This document shows, one piece after another, positions 23,815 to 36,098 of a DNA stretch of 64,000 nucleotides (positions are counted from its first letter, which is position 1; each line of letters opens with the position of its first letter). The translations under genes and the position numbers were made by a program. The DNA is from Neoechinorhynchus agilis (Eukaryota > Acanthocephala): contig CM121343.1 in assembly GCA_051530055.1 (NCBI GenBank), positions 6,510,001 to 6,574,000 of the forward strand, in the 5' to 3' direction. The notes beneath the pieces were generated by a model, which saw only the letters and a list, made by a program, of their open reading frames with translations, did not search any database and was not told where the DNA came from.

Positions 23815-24109
23815 GCGTTTAAGAGACCACAGCGCAATAACCTGTCACTTTTGACGTCTTTAGTGAACGTGGGAATGTCTTAGACATTTTCTATTAAGCG
23901 AAAATTCTAAGCAAAACCAACACAAAAATGAGAACACAGCTTTTTAACCCAGCAGCAGCAGCAGTTAGAAAGTAAATTTTTACAGAAAAAAGTAAACAAT
24001 TTCTTCCACTTAAACTATTTTTCTTTGCTTATGTACAATGAGATATTTAATCGAGCTCTAGTTTTTCTTTAGTAATACTCGTTGATCTTTGTAAAATCGT
24101 CGATCAACA

Positions 24110-25246
24110 TCATAGTTTGAATAACAAAACCCTCGATGTTATACTTCGTTGCAGATTAAGAAATTCGCTTGACATCGATTCAATTATTCGCAGTGGAGCG
24201 AATTGCTTGAATGTCTAAATAAGCATTGATATCTGGAAAATCACTTCTATGATCTACTCCTTACGTTGAAACAGCATTTGCAGTCGTGCCTACTTATGCA
24301 AATAGTGTCTTTGTTAATCCACAAGCAGCTGCTGTGCCCTTCATGTGATATCGTTAAAGTCTGATACCGACTTCTTTGCTCAACCTTGGACTCTATCTCC
24401 TTTCCGAAGTAATAATAGCAGCGAAGTTCGGAGTGCTAACGTTTAAAAATACCTTTCTTATCATAATTCCATTGAAAGTCTTACAGACTGAGAGAACATT
24501 CTCAGATGCCATGGTTACGTAGAATTTTAAATGCCTACCTTTGGGAACCTTACAAAGATGAAAACTGATCATCGGATCTCATTCATGCTTACTTGGACAG
24601 TTCTAATCCTATATTCAGGAAAATGCTTTGCAAGAAATGTCACCCCAGCCAGATTTGTATACTGAGATAATCCCACGATATACTCATAACCTTTTAGATG
24701 GGATTTATATGATTTTAGGAGGGTTTCAGAACCTGTGAATAAGACATCATCAGCGGATAAATTGGCACTTGGATCATCACATGGTATCACATGCAGTCCT
24801 TCTCTTCTCAGGACAATCTTCATTCTGTCAACCTGTTGAGTGATAATTATAGAACAAGTGGCATTGACTGAATTAAACTCTGACTTCGCGTTGCCTTCCT
24901 TCATTATGCAGCCTTGCCATTATAGCGACGCCATGGTTCACCACAGCCGTGTCGCCTATGAAACACGCCCATGGCAACGATTCCTGATCAGCTAGCTCAG
25001 TAACATCTATTCCTAACAGTCTAAAGGCTGCTTGATGATTCGAACCACTTGGGACGAGTGTCGATAAAATTAGCGCTCGCAGAGAATAACGAACCTGAGT
25101 TGCGTTATGAAACTCAATTGCTGAGATCGAGCAAAATCAAGATCGAGATATTTTCCAGATTTGCGCTCGTTCAATGTTTCGTAACAAAGGGATTCACTCA
25201 TTCTTGAGACCACAGCATGCGTATAGTTCATCGAAGTGCTAAGCAT
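24110..25246 (-). CDS. DDAH-like protein, probable pseudoenzyme (seven exons)
   Basis: Spliced exons 25095-25246, 24885-25047, 24733-24832, 24593-24690, 24453-24548, 24265-24399 and 24110-24214 give 282 aa, the length of dimethylarginine dimethylaminohydrolase (285 in human). All six introns are 42-53 bases, GT-AG and in phase. Family landmarks are THAVV (residue 9), LGIDVTEL..QESLP (62-76), DTAVV (83-87), DDVLFTG (133-139), YIVGLSQYTN (142-151) and RHLKFYVTMA (176-185). The catalytic His (177) and the Asp of xxDVLFTG (134) are kept. However, Glu of the human FVED motif is Gly (82), the Asp of SLPD is Trp (77), and the C-terminal TCCS with the nucleophile is TSRV. Seven intact exons argue against a decayed pseudogene, so loss of enzyme activity with retained fold is inferred. 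Known DDAHs hydrolyse methylated arginines that inhibit nitric oxide synthase. Confidence 0.75.
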
Positions 25247-26251
25247 CTAATGTAAACAAGCAAAGAGGAATCAATAATCCACGAGTTGCTTTAGAAGCGG
25301 CAGCAGCAGCAGCAGAAAAGGGCGTATGAACGTGTCATAGATAGAGTACTGAGATGCTAGAGCCTTTTGGATAAGACATGCCTACTCGATGAGTTCATAA
25401 TTAAATCCACTCTTGGTTATTGAATGCACATTGGATGGCTAAAGTGAAACAATTCTGTATAAATATACAATCAATTCATCACGATTCTCGTAAAGGCTGA
25501 GATTGAAGTAGTAGAATGCGTTCGATACAGCACCACTCTGCAGTAGGTGCACAAATCACCGCTATAAATGATGCATTTCCACCACCAAAAACGAGAATTA
25601 AAGTGGTTGCTCGTAGCAATTCGGTCCTATTCACAGTGCATATAACTTGTACTTGACGCTGTAGATAGGCTATATATCGAATAATATGCAGGATGATATA
25701 GAAAAGATGCTAAATGGAAGTCAGAAATCGGATGAAATAACGGGTCACGTAGTCATATTAAAAAAAAACTAAGGAGTATGCCACATCAGTTGACGTTCCA
25801 CACACTAAAGTAATTTGATAAATGCTACTTGGATGACAATGAGAATTACATGGCCACTTTTGGATTTCATTTCAAGCCAATATATGCGCCACAAATCTCA
25901 TTGACTCCTCCTTTTCACAACCACTACAATGCTTAAATTTTGGCTTACACACTGAGTTCCTGAAGTGTATCCTCCTGATAATGCACTTCCTCGCATGAAA
26001 GGGGTTTAGATTACTCGAGGGAGTAAGGAACACCTAATTCTAGTGCGTGAAAATCGAATCCAATATGCCAATTTTGAACAAAAAACTGCATGTCAAACAC
26101 TCGTTGAACAAAAAAAAGTTAATGCAAACTATCTATAGAATTTATTTTCTAATATGCCATCTTCCTGGTGACATATACTTTGTCCTTCTCGTCATTTTTT
26201 CCATTCGCCCTGTCTAAATCCATCAACTTCGACTAAATGTCGAGACGAAAT
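25247..26251. other. Intergenic between DDAH-like and aminotransferase genes
   Basis: No gene recognised. It contains a (CAG)5 run at about 25301-25315 and should include the DDAH-like gene's promoter. Confidence 0.5.
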
Positions 26252-28903
26252 TTAAGAACATGTTCCACATTGAACAATGTTAACCTTTCCGTCAAGTGGT
26301 ACGAATGGCAACTGACGAGGCTGAAACACTATTCCCTTGGTGATTAGTCTGGCAGCTTCACTTGGAAGCAGAAACCATCTCAGATTTTCGCAAACGTGAA
26401 TTGGTGGATCATCTTCGAAGTTTGTAGCCTGTTCATAAAGAAAATAATTGACGTTGAAGCTAAAGCGAATTAGTAACAAAAAAAATAAATTTGAACCGAT
26501 GCTCCAGTTGCTTCTTGTCTGAGCCGTCTTTGCGTTAACAGAAGGCATAAAAATGTCGCAGGAAATCAGTTCTGTCTCTTCATTTGTTGACAAATCACAA
26601 TGGCTTTTATTTCGCATACAAAATATGAAAATTCAACTTACGGCTGCTATGTCTTGTGTCAGTTTTAAATGTCTCATTGCATTGGAGATTAAGGACTAAA
26701 TTCGAGATGATAGTTTTATATCACGATTTGACAGCTAACCGAAACGGGCATTGATACATTCATTAGAGCATCGTAACACATACGCCCATCAGCATAAGAA
26801 ATCCGATGAAGACTGTTGTATTCCTTCTTGAAAGTTCGGTGCTCCCATTTTGCGGTTCCTACATTGTATTTATACTGATAAATACAACAAAGGATTATTT
26901 GGTGAAAGTATTCGGTTTTAATACCTGAGGCAGAAAACGCCATCCATTTTCAACGACGAAATGCACAGCGTTCAAGATCTCTTTAATTTCCCCATCGGCA
27001 AAAAAGAATGGAAGATTTAACCGAGTGAACCCTGGCCTGTAAGAGCATTGTAGAATAGTTGAAAATTAGATATGTTCATAATGAACCTCATAATTATAAG
27101 TCCGCTATCGTCTCGTTCAAATTCGTCACTAGACACAAGAAACCAGTGTATGATGAATCAAATGAAGAGAAAAAAGGCTAACCCAATTTTGTTGCATTTC
27201 TTAATTCGTTCACTAAAATCATTAGGAAACATAGACCAGACTTCTTTTAAATAGACCATTTATTTACCCTGCATGAGCTGTCATCAATGAAGCAAACTTT
27301 AACGCCAGTTCCTCGTTTATATTGAGTAAATCCTATGATAAATCAATGATTTCTAGATAATTGTGTAAACAAATGTATACCTGACCGTAAGGTCCGGCAC
27401 AGACGCATCCGGGTCTACTCTGAATACCGAACAGATCATTTAAAAGCCTTGAAACGAAGGTGTGATGCAACAGAAGCCCGGATGGTTGATGAACAATAAG
27501 AAAAGAGAAAATCGGCAATCGCTTCATTGCCGTACCTCCAAGTGTGATTATCCTGTTGTCATTTTTGAATCTGCGGAAATACATGGCCGAAAGCACTTGA
27601 TCTCTACATTCTATAGCTGAGTCAGTGATGGCCTAGAAATAGAGTAAAATATTCAAAAATAATTATTGGAATGCATATACCCTTTTAAGCTGGAACACAA
27701 GACCAGCTCTTATTGAGCCTATGATATCGGGCGTCCCACCTTCTTCACGTCTTTCAATATCTCCGACATACAAATGCGCCGATTTGGTTACCTTGTATGG
27801 AGGAGGATAATTTCCGTTAATGGAATGAATACAAATCAATCGAATATGTACCATTATTACCGTACCGCCTCCAGGAACCGTAGGAACGGAATTCTTAAAT
27901 AGAAAATCCTTCGCTATAAGAATACCGGGCGTACCAGGACCCCCAATAAATTTATGTCCCGAGATGAATATAGCATCAGAGTATCCGTGATTGCTCGGAT
28001 TCATGTCGATTTTTACGTACGGGGCCGATGCTGCATAATCCCAGAATATAAAACCGTTGTAGGAGTGAACCAGGCTGGATATTGGTTTCGTATCGATTAT
28101 TATCCCTGAAACATTACTGGCCGCCGTGAACGCACACAGAATCGTTCGGCCTTCTGAAGACAACTTTTTGAGTGTTTTGCGTAAAATGTGAACGTCCAAA
28201 TCGCCGCAATCGTCAAACGGGATTCTGATGACCTGTGTGTTCAGAATTCGTACATTGTGGAGAACAAAGCAAACTAACCTCAGCGCCTGATTCCTTCCAA
28301 GGGAGATAGTTTGAGTGGTGCTCCATTGCACTGAGCACAATCGCCTGTTTTACAACGCATAGAAATTCAAGTTATCAGGAAGGTTTCACATTACAAGATT
28401 TCGATTTTGAGTACATTTGATATTCAGAGCCTCAATTAATTTCGCTATTGCACCGGTACATCCAGATCCAGTGAATAATACCACGTCGTTTTTTCTGGCA
28501 TTCACACAAGTTCGAATTATATCCCTAGCTTCTTCTCGGAACTTTTCGGTTTGTTCCACACAACAAGTGGCTACACTGTGAGTATTTGCGTAGATCGGAA
28601 GCAAATGCTGTCGAATGAATGCTTCAATGAACTTTACATTCCGCCCAGATGCCGTGAAATCGAGATATATCACTATTTATGGCCAAATTTAATTCTTATT
28701 TTAAAGAAATTGAACCTACCTTTAAAGAACCCATACGGGGTGCTAACAACGGTGTCCTTTCCAATCATATTTTCGTTAATATAGGCACAAATAGCAGCAA
28801 AGGCATTATCACCTAGCAAACTTTCTGAGTATGAGCCAATCTTTTCGGCATTAACCTCCTTTCCTGCATATATTGCAATTCCCACTCGATTCAAACCCAG
28901 CAT
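26252..28903 (-). CDS. Class V aminotransferase / cysteine-desulfurase-like (11 exons)
   Basis: PLP enzyme of the class V family. Exons: 28720-28903, 28395-28672, 28279-28344, 27861-28232, 27681-27791, 27381-27632, 27268-27332, 26925-27036, 26740-26874, 26642-26695, 26252-26428. Every junction is GT-AG and in phase, giving 601 aa. Eight introns are 44-69 bases; two are 231 and 213. Landmarks: GKDTVVSTPYG then VIYLDFTASGR (about 50-72), FTGSGCTGA, MEHHSNYLPW, AFTAASNVSG, WDYAASAP (PLP-pyridine Asp near 241), SGHKFIGGPGTPG (PLP-lysine near 270), EEGGTPDIIGSIRAG, and LRWFLLP near the C end. The active-site residues are present, so it is probably active; the substrate is unknown, and real cysteine desulfurases are only distant relatives. 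The start is uncertain: a splice acceptor at 28864 would allow a more upstream first exon. Confidence 0.82.
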
Positions 28904-29009
28904 TTCCGTAACACATCTTTAGTTTATCATGTGAATGTTTCTCCGTCCGGACGAATCCTTCTACTCCCTGTTCTTGTTTAGTTCCAATGAATAAATTCGA
29001 CAATAAGGA

Positions 29010-29517
29010 CTCACCCTAAGTTCATCAATCATCATGAAAGGTTTGCCGCATGAATGGCAAATGCTACTACGATGATCCTTCGGAAAGTGTTCAGCTAATT
29101 CATGGTTAAATCCCGGAAATGGCATCATATTGTTTTGAAAATCATTCTAAATACACGCACTCGATTATTTTAATCGTTTTAAACTCCTTTACCATCCACA
29201 TTATGTCCACTGATTGGTTCTCGTGTGTTTAGTGTTCTTATATCTATAAAGTAGCCTTTCTATAAATGATAAAGCGGAAATTCTTCTAAAAATATTTATT
29301 GTGGCTGGTGTGCAGCGATTCGTTTTGTTCTCGTAAACTTGACTTCTAATGCATCTTCAAGTCTGATGTGAACATTGTGCGCATCACGGATGTGTAATTG
29401 AGTTCTCTGACAACGGGGGACCCGGGCACACATAGGAGGTTCATTTCGTGCACATACAGTGAACTTGAACATGTTCATTGAATAACAAATGTTATATCGA
29501 TAGGCAATGAGATTCAA
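29010..29517 (-). CDS. Candidate exons of an unrecognised small gene
   Basis: Two coding-like pieces on the minus strand. The frame at about 29154-29010 reads NDFQNNMMPFPGFNHELAEH, then SSICHSCGKPFMMIDEL and a stop, with a CxxC knuckle and an AG acceptor just before it. The frame at 29517-29296 reads CARNEPPMCARVPRC, then TQLHIRDAHNVHIRLEDALEV. Whether they belong together, or to the 5' end of the aminotransferase gene, is unclear. No family is recognised. Confidence 0.25.
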
Positions 29518-32500
29518 GTGTAGACTTTATAAGCCAATTGATTGGGACAAACGTCATTAATGAGCGTGAATTAACACTCGAGTAAAGAAAATCTTATCCA
29601 CCTTTTTTAGCTTGAATATGGTACTGCTTTCAAAAAAAACACAGTGAGGAATTCAGAGGTTTTTAACGGGTTTGTAAAAAGTACCAGGTTCGAATCTTGG
29701 ATTTCCAAAATTACTTTTGCAAAAACATTGAAAATACAAAGAAATTCATTAAATCCTGAATTTCCAAGCTGTTTGATTCTACAATGTGGTAAAACGTTAA
29801 TAACAGCGACCATTAACGTTATTTTCTTCACATCTACGCAAAAATAGTATTGGACGTGAAGGAATATCTTGAAATGGATTCTCGTTCGAAAGCATAAAAA
29901 GAGGAATATGAGGAGATGAGTATTTAATAAATTAAAATCATACATTTGGTAAGCACATAACCATGGAATTTCGCATGATTTAATTCATTTTCGCATCACT
30001 TTAAAAAATTAAAGTTCCTACGACGTAGGATGTCCTTTTCCATTCATGCAAAATCATTTGTTTTCACGACGATCACTCTTAAAATATCGATTTAGCATAA
30101 ATTTTCGTTTCGTCGGCGCATTTATTTTCCAGCTTAAAATTAGAATTTAATTTACATTACATCGTTTATTAGAAATTTGTACACTTTAGTATTTTGCAGT
30201 CTATGTTTTAGATATCCATAAGCTGATCGAAAATCGTAGAAAAATTGCAGAAAAAACCTGGGAACCAATATCAGATCTAACTTTATACTGTTTCCTCAGA
30301 AATCAGAAAATATCAAACTTCTTTATGGTTAAAGTGTATTTACTTCCGATCGCAATTACTTTTTTAATTTCGGTTTCAACTACTCTACTCAACAATGTCA
30401 TCCGATAAAAAGTATGAATACTGGTCAAAAGTCATGAACATTCAGTTTTTTTGTGTAAAACTCCATGAGCACTTGCACAATCACAGTAATTCCTATGGAT
30501 TGTTTATGCCATGATTTGTGTAATGTGATTATTGCAGCAAATTTATTCCGAGCGATAACTCTATCAAGATTTTATTCCCTTGGTATGCCACTTTGTACGA
30601 TATAGCGTCGATCAAAAATAGTTTATCATTACCGAAGGCCAAGTTATCCAACGCTGCAGCAGGTAAGATCATCGATGTACAATCTCTAAATCGAAGTGAA
30701 CGTCAAATAGTTGTGGAAAACAAATGAAATTCTGGCAATTTATTGAAAAAAGATAAACTTGAGAAATCGTAATGGTAAAAGCATTTTCGCCAAGAAACCA
30801 AGTAATTTTAAAGTGATTTACTAATGTTTATTTCGTAAAGAAGATATACATATATGAAGAGATTTTCTAACAGAATGATAAAAAGATTATTCTTGTTTGA
30901 CGATTGATATAACGCCGAATTTAATAACTGAACTACGGAATGACCATTAACCAATAATCCTTCATTGATCTTCTGATAAAGGTTTTGTTTTTTAAAAGTC
31001 AGTAGTTCGCATTACTTTTCATCGTAAACATACTTTTAAACTGAAGATTAATTCACGGTTTAAAAAAGGAGGATTTTTGCTTCCAAATTCTCATTATTTT
31101 ATAGGACGCAAAAATCGATTAAAAATCACGTCATTCAGCAATAGCCGATTGCATGAAGATAAAACGTTCAGATCTTATATGAGCAGTATTCTACAAGATT
31201 TCATCGCCATATATAATGTTTGGATCAAACAATACATCCGTACATCGAAAAATATATCTTTTTTAATTTATGATAAATCAGCACTGCTACAACAGTTGAT
31301 GTTTTTTGGGCGGAATCGAGAGAGAAAAATTGGTTTAAGAAACTCCTTTCATTTGTTGTGGAGTAAAATTGAATAACCTTTCCGAGAGCGGATTTATTAC
31401 GCTATCCAACTAGCGATCGCGACTTAAAAATAACAACTGATAAGGAATTCTGTTCATATTTTTTGCCATATTCTCGTCCTTTTCAAAAGATCCTAATGAA
31501 TACGATTTGATAGAGAAGTTTTGTACCGTTTTCGTCAATTATAAAACACAAGCGGAGAATGCTGTCTCCGTACTATGATTGCTTCTTGTTTGTTTTAGTT
31601 TTTCCGCATTAAGATCGTTGCTGCTTGAAATTGGTAGCGCAAAGCAATGTTTGACTTTAAAATCAAAGAACTCTTGTAGAATATTTCTTATAAGTTCGCT
31701 GTATATTTTTTACATCTTTCGCTTTGTGATAAGGAATTTCATTCATTAAAAAATAAATGATGACTTCCACCAAAAATATAGCTATCGACTGCGAGGTTTT
31801 GTCCACCGTAAAGAATTTTGGACGAGATATGAGTTTAATGTACAAAGATTATGAACTTTTCCCCAAGAAAGATATCCAGTGACTTTAATGGGCTTTCTAC
31901 GGCCTAAAATTTATCCAGCTTTATTGTGTCAATTTTAAATAAGTGCAAATATTCTACACTGATTGAAATTTTATTGGAACTTTTCCAGTCTTAAGTTACC
32001 TCTTCCTCAATGTTTAATCTTACTTTTTCGATGAAATGTTTTAATCTTCATATTTTTTGTTCCTCATAAAAAAGAGTTGGTACAAGGGATTACTCATTAC
32101 AAATTAACATCTTCAAAAATATCAACCGAGCGGGTCGTTAAATATTTAGCAAAGGCGCTTGTTCTTATTTCGAGCTCTTATTTAAGCGCATTTTTGTTGG
32201 CCCTTTTTTGGTATTTATAAATTATCTTTGTTGCCATTCTTTAAATCGGCTGATTTTTTTTGGATTAAACCGGATTCCGAACCTAAGCGCAACGCACACA
32301 GTTAAAAATGAGTGCTATTGTAAACTGCTTTTCTCCTCATATTTGTCCATTATTATTTCTATATCACCATTTTTTGCTAAAAATAACACATTTGACTTGT
32401 ACATTATAACTGATTCGTCATTTTTAATGTTAGTACATTTATACTTATTGGAAAAACACTGAACGCTAGTGATATAATTCCTGAATATATTATAATTGAA

Positions 32501-32538
32501 AAAGAACACCGCGACTTGCGTTTTTTGCCATCGAATAA
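29518..32538. other. 3-kb AT-rich intergenic stretch
   Basis: No gene supported. Several frames of 60-110 codons occur (for example 31077-31376 plus), but they are AT-driven, rich in Phe/Ile/Lys/Asn and without motifs or splice context. Upstream of 32539 the sequence should include the promoter of the EF-hand gene. Confidence 0.5.
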
Positions 32539-33144
32539 ATGACTCAGAGATCAGAAAGCTTTGGGACGACTTCAGAGGACGAGAGGAAGCTCATTCGTAA
32601 AATTATAAGAAATTTCTCAAATGAAAGTCCCTTTATTTCAAAAAGTAGGGTCATTTTATCGGATGCATTTAGGATAATGAGCCAGTCAGATACCCAGATG
32701 ATCACTCCGTCTAGATTAAGTGAAATTGCGGCTCGACTGAATATAGAAATGTCAGTGGAGGAAGCCGAATCATTGGTGAACCAGATAGTGTGAATAATTC
32801 TCCGTTAAGATTCTAAGTAGAATTATTTAGAAGATGAGGACAAAAGTGGACACATTGGATTGCTGGAGTTCGAGACGTTGATGGAAACGGTAGTGACAGA
32901 GGAGGAAATGTTGCGTGAGATGTATGAGATATTTAATGTGTTCGATCAAGATTATGATGGAACAATATCATGTCAAGAGATTGGATCCATAGTTAAATAT
33001 TTTGATCCGCAATTAACTGAAGATGAAGCGTTGGATTTAATCCGCGCTGCTGATGTGAACAAGAATGGAACTATTGAAATGAACGAATTGCTGATGTTAT
33101 TGGCCAGCAATGATTCTGACGAGCAACATCGTTTAAAAAAGTAA
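32539..33144 (+). CDS. EF-hand protein, troponin C/calmodulin-like (two exons)
   Basis: Calcium-binding protein. Exon 32539-32775 joins exon 32821-33144 across a 45-base GT-AG intron in phase, giving 186 aa. Splicing restores the helix SVEEAESLNYLEDEDKSG, so the first exon should not be read on to its stop at 32793. Three EF loops look functional: DEDKSGHIGLLE, DQDYDGTISCQE and DVNKNGTIEMNE. The N-terminal quarter holds a relic of a first EF-hand (FSNESPFISKS..DAFRIM) with no calcium ligands, as seen in troponin C isoforms of invertebrates. FxxFDxDxxGTI and the final LLMLL are typical of the superfamily. Troponin C or a calmodulin relative cannot be told apart without alignment. Confidence 0.78.
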
Positions 33145-34495
33145 ACTACTTTTTAGTACAGATTGAGCTTGTCCAATATCAATTGAATGGCATGTTGCTT
33201 TTCTATCATACATTCCCTAAACACATTGTTTATTCTTACTGATTAGGTTCCATTGGATTCGAGTTGTTTTGCTGCAATCTGACAGATAATTGCGCTGCAC
33301 TTGTGCAATCTACCAATTACCAAATCTAAGCAATACAACACATGCGATGATGGCATCGAAACTTGAAGACGAACAATTATAGTGTTGGTTTTATGCGTTA
33401 AAATCAACTTGTATTTCTTAAATCACATCGATTTAATTGATCCACTCAAATATTTTTGTCGTCTGCACAATATTCGAAATAAATTCCATCTTTTTATATA
33501 TTTAAGATGGATTTTTTCGTTTTCAATCGAGTATTGCGCAATATTTCTGTCGAATGAGTCATGAGCATCAAGAAATTGAATTGTGGCCATCGTAATCCAC
33601 GCGGATAGAAAATATTTTATTAGATTGAAATATTTCACGACGGAGCCTTGACTCGTCAATCAATGTTTCGCAAGTTAATTCGATCGACCGAAATGTTTCA
33701 ATCTTATAAAATACGTTTTATCCGGGATTTTCATCATCACAATTCAAAAACATGAGAATTTACACGAACCTCGATGGACCGGATTTCGTTCAATAATAAT
33801 AATAATAATAATTGAAAAAGTATTTGTATTTTACCTGTTTTCGAGACACGCTTAGAATCAATTTTATCGTTTTTAAAAATGAGAGATTTCGTCTAAAAAC
33901 GACAACAGTGCAAAATTACTGTATTGGTAGGATTATATTTATTGATGAGAAATGAAGTGAATTTTTCAATTCTAAGCGAAACGAGCATTTGTGTAAAACA
34001 TTAAATTAAAATTATAATTTTTTGCTTTAATACACAAGTAATATTGAATGAATGGCAACCATAAAAAAGTTCTCAGTGCAATTATGTTAAGATGAATAAT
34101 TTACAGTTTGCATTTTTCTCGCATACTATTTCTTAAGAATAATAAAATTTTGAGACTATACCCGGTTCATATTAAAAAATTATCAATATATAGTTCACGG
34201 ATGCATTATTTAAGCTTGGTCCTTGAAATCCTTTTTATGGCTCAAATGGTTGTTTTTTCTTAATACAAAACCGGAGCAGAAAAAAAATGGAAACATGATA
34301 GTTTTTAAAGTACGCGAATTTTCGTAAGAGATAATCTCATGTTGCGCGTATAAGATTGGAATTTATATAAGGAGCCAATAGAGTTGCGATGTCTACAACC
34401 AATTATGGTATTGCTTAGCTTACGACGTCTGCATGTGAGACAAGCCAGAGCTTTCTGCCTATGACTGATTACTTCTTCATATACACCCATAACGA
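33145..34495. other. Intergenic, with (AAT) microsatellite
   Basis: No gene recognised. An (AAT)7 run lies at about 33792-33812. The sequence around 33718-33760 (CCGGGATTTTCATCATCACAATTCAA, in shared pieces) resembles 7624-7660, suggesting another dispersed repeat. Confidence 0.45.
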
Positions 34496-35341
34496 ATGAA
34501 AGAAGTACTAGACGAATGGAATAAAACTAGCAGTGACGCCTTAGTCGTAGCGATATTGCACAAATTATATAAGTATCTTTCTGGAACAGACTGATAAGCC
34601 GGAGAAGCGGTACATCGCTTACGATAAGGAGCAGGAATTCTTGGAATGCTTCCGATTACCGATTGAAGTGATTGTTTTGATCGGTTTTACTTTCATGACA
34701 ATTTTGTTAAAAATACTTCAGATCAATTACAAATGCCACTGCGTTCGAGCGACAATGCAGCCATTAAGATATTCTATAAGGGGACTTTGGACGAAGCTTT
34801 AAATCGCCATTTCACGATGTCACAGGGTGAAAGACGAAAACGAAAAGGTATGCATGGTCTTCAAAATGTTTTAAAGATACTTTGTTGAACAGCATCTTTT
34901 ACGTGCGATCCATTGAGTACTCCAGCGTATTCCAAAAAAATACAAAGAGCAGATATCCCAATAAACAACGAATTTCAAACAATTAATTCCCATAATTGCT
35001 ATTATCAACAGCACGTCTTCACAAGTGACGATGGAGGTTATTATTTCCCGTCTGTCACTGATAACAATGCAAATGTTCAACCAATGTATGCCAACTCTCC
35101 GTACGTTTCAATCGATCAACAAACTACGAACCAAATTGCCCCTGAACATTTACTGGACGTAAATTCCACGCCAGGAGTGTACAATTGCACACCTTATTTT
35201 ATGCAAAATGAATCATCATCATCATCATCCGGATGTATTCATGCACAATTTCCAACCATCTTAAGGCAAGGAAACATACCACTTTTTGCCAATTATTCCG
35301 GCACCAACATGGACCACAGATACCGGTCTACTACTTACTGA
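34496..35341 (+). CDS. Unrecognised four-exon gene
   Basis: A splice plan with exons 34496-34546, 34590-34683, 34722-34847 and 34893-35341 (introns 43, 38 and 45 bases, all GT-AG and in phase) gives 239 aa. The first third contains TDKPEKRYIAYDKEQEFLE and the middle has LDEALNRHFTMSQ followed by a basic patch GERRKRK that could be a nuclear localisation signal. The C-terminal 150 residues are Tyr/Asn/Gln/Ser-rich with a Ser run, like activation domains of transcription cofactors. The HF core faintly recalls the TEAD-binding motif of Vestigial-like proteins (VDxHFxxxL), which is only a guess. An AATAAA follows 51 bases after the stop. The last exon is the best supported; the first two are tentative. 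Confidence 0.45.
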
Positions 35342-35391
35342 AATAACGAGTGGATTATTTTCATAAATATTGTAAGAACAAGAATATAAAC

Positions 35392-35397
35392 AATAAA
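35392..35397 (+). terminator. Candidate polyadenylation signal
   Basis: AATAAA about 50 bases after the stop of the preceding gene. Confidence 0.45.
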
Positions 35398-35734
35398 ATT
35401 ATATAGGGTTGAAACCCAAGTAGTTTGGTATTTAAACATTTTGAACAACTTTTAGAAAAAAAAAGGGCACAATGATCGCTTTAATACCTTTATCAATTTC
35501 AAACATCAAGAGAAGAAGTTTTTCTAAAAAATCGATTAAGAAATTCCAACCTCTTCAATTTTTATAGAATAACTCGGCATTTTACTAACAAACTAAAGAA
35601 AAATTAAGTACAGAATAATGTTTGCACTATTTCTGAAACAAGTTGATTGGGTCATTGGGTAAGATTTCTTAAACGAGAGGGATGCGAATTGACCATATTA
35701 ATGCAATTTTGTCCATTAACACGACTTTAAAGAT

Positions 35735-35845
35735 ATTATGGAATTATTTGTTTATGGCGGAATTATTGAAAGAAGCCAAAATATCATCGGATTTAGTAAA
35801 ACTCCTTCAATTTTTCCGCCATAAACAAACATGAATAATTCAAAC
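35735..35845. mobile_element. Small inverted-repeat (MITE-like) element
   Basis: GGAATTATTTGTTTATGGCGG at about 35740 (given as GGAATTATTTG and TTTATGGCGG) pairs with CCGCCATAAACAAACATGAAT at about 35818 (CCGCCATAAACAAA core), with AATTATTGAA/TTCAATTTTT also pairing inside. It forms a hairpin of about 100 bases without coding capacity. Confidence 0.5.
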
Positions 35846-36098
35846 TTCAAAGAATTTTGGAATTGAAACATCGAAATTTGATAAGGTATTAACTTTCGCT
35901 TCGATGATTTTTTCTTCGCAAATAATATAGATTTGTTGACAACACGCTTGAATGCTTAAACGCTTTTTAAACCCGCTACTTGATTTCCAATAAGATTAAA
36001 AGACGTACAAATTCACTTACCTGAAAAAACTAAGTTCATAGCCACGAAAAAACGCAACAGCTGAGCTTTTCTCATTAACATTTAATTTATAAAAATGG

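Noticed and set aside
29636-29707. tRNA-like T-arm (CCAGG-TTCGAAT-CTTGG)
   Set aside because: The T-arm pairs perfectly, but there is no matching acceptor stem, D-arm or A box upstream.
31077-31376. 99-codon plus-strand frame
   Set aside because: AT-driven composition, no motif, no splice or promoter context.
32539-32793. EF-hand exon read through to its own stop
   Set aside because: A GT-AG intron of 45 bases starting at 32776 joins the next exon in phase and restores an EF helix.
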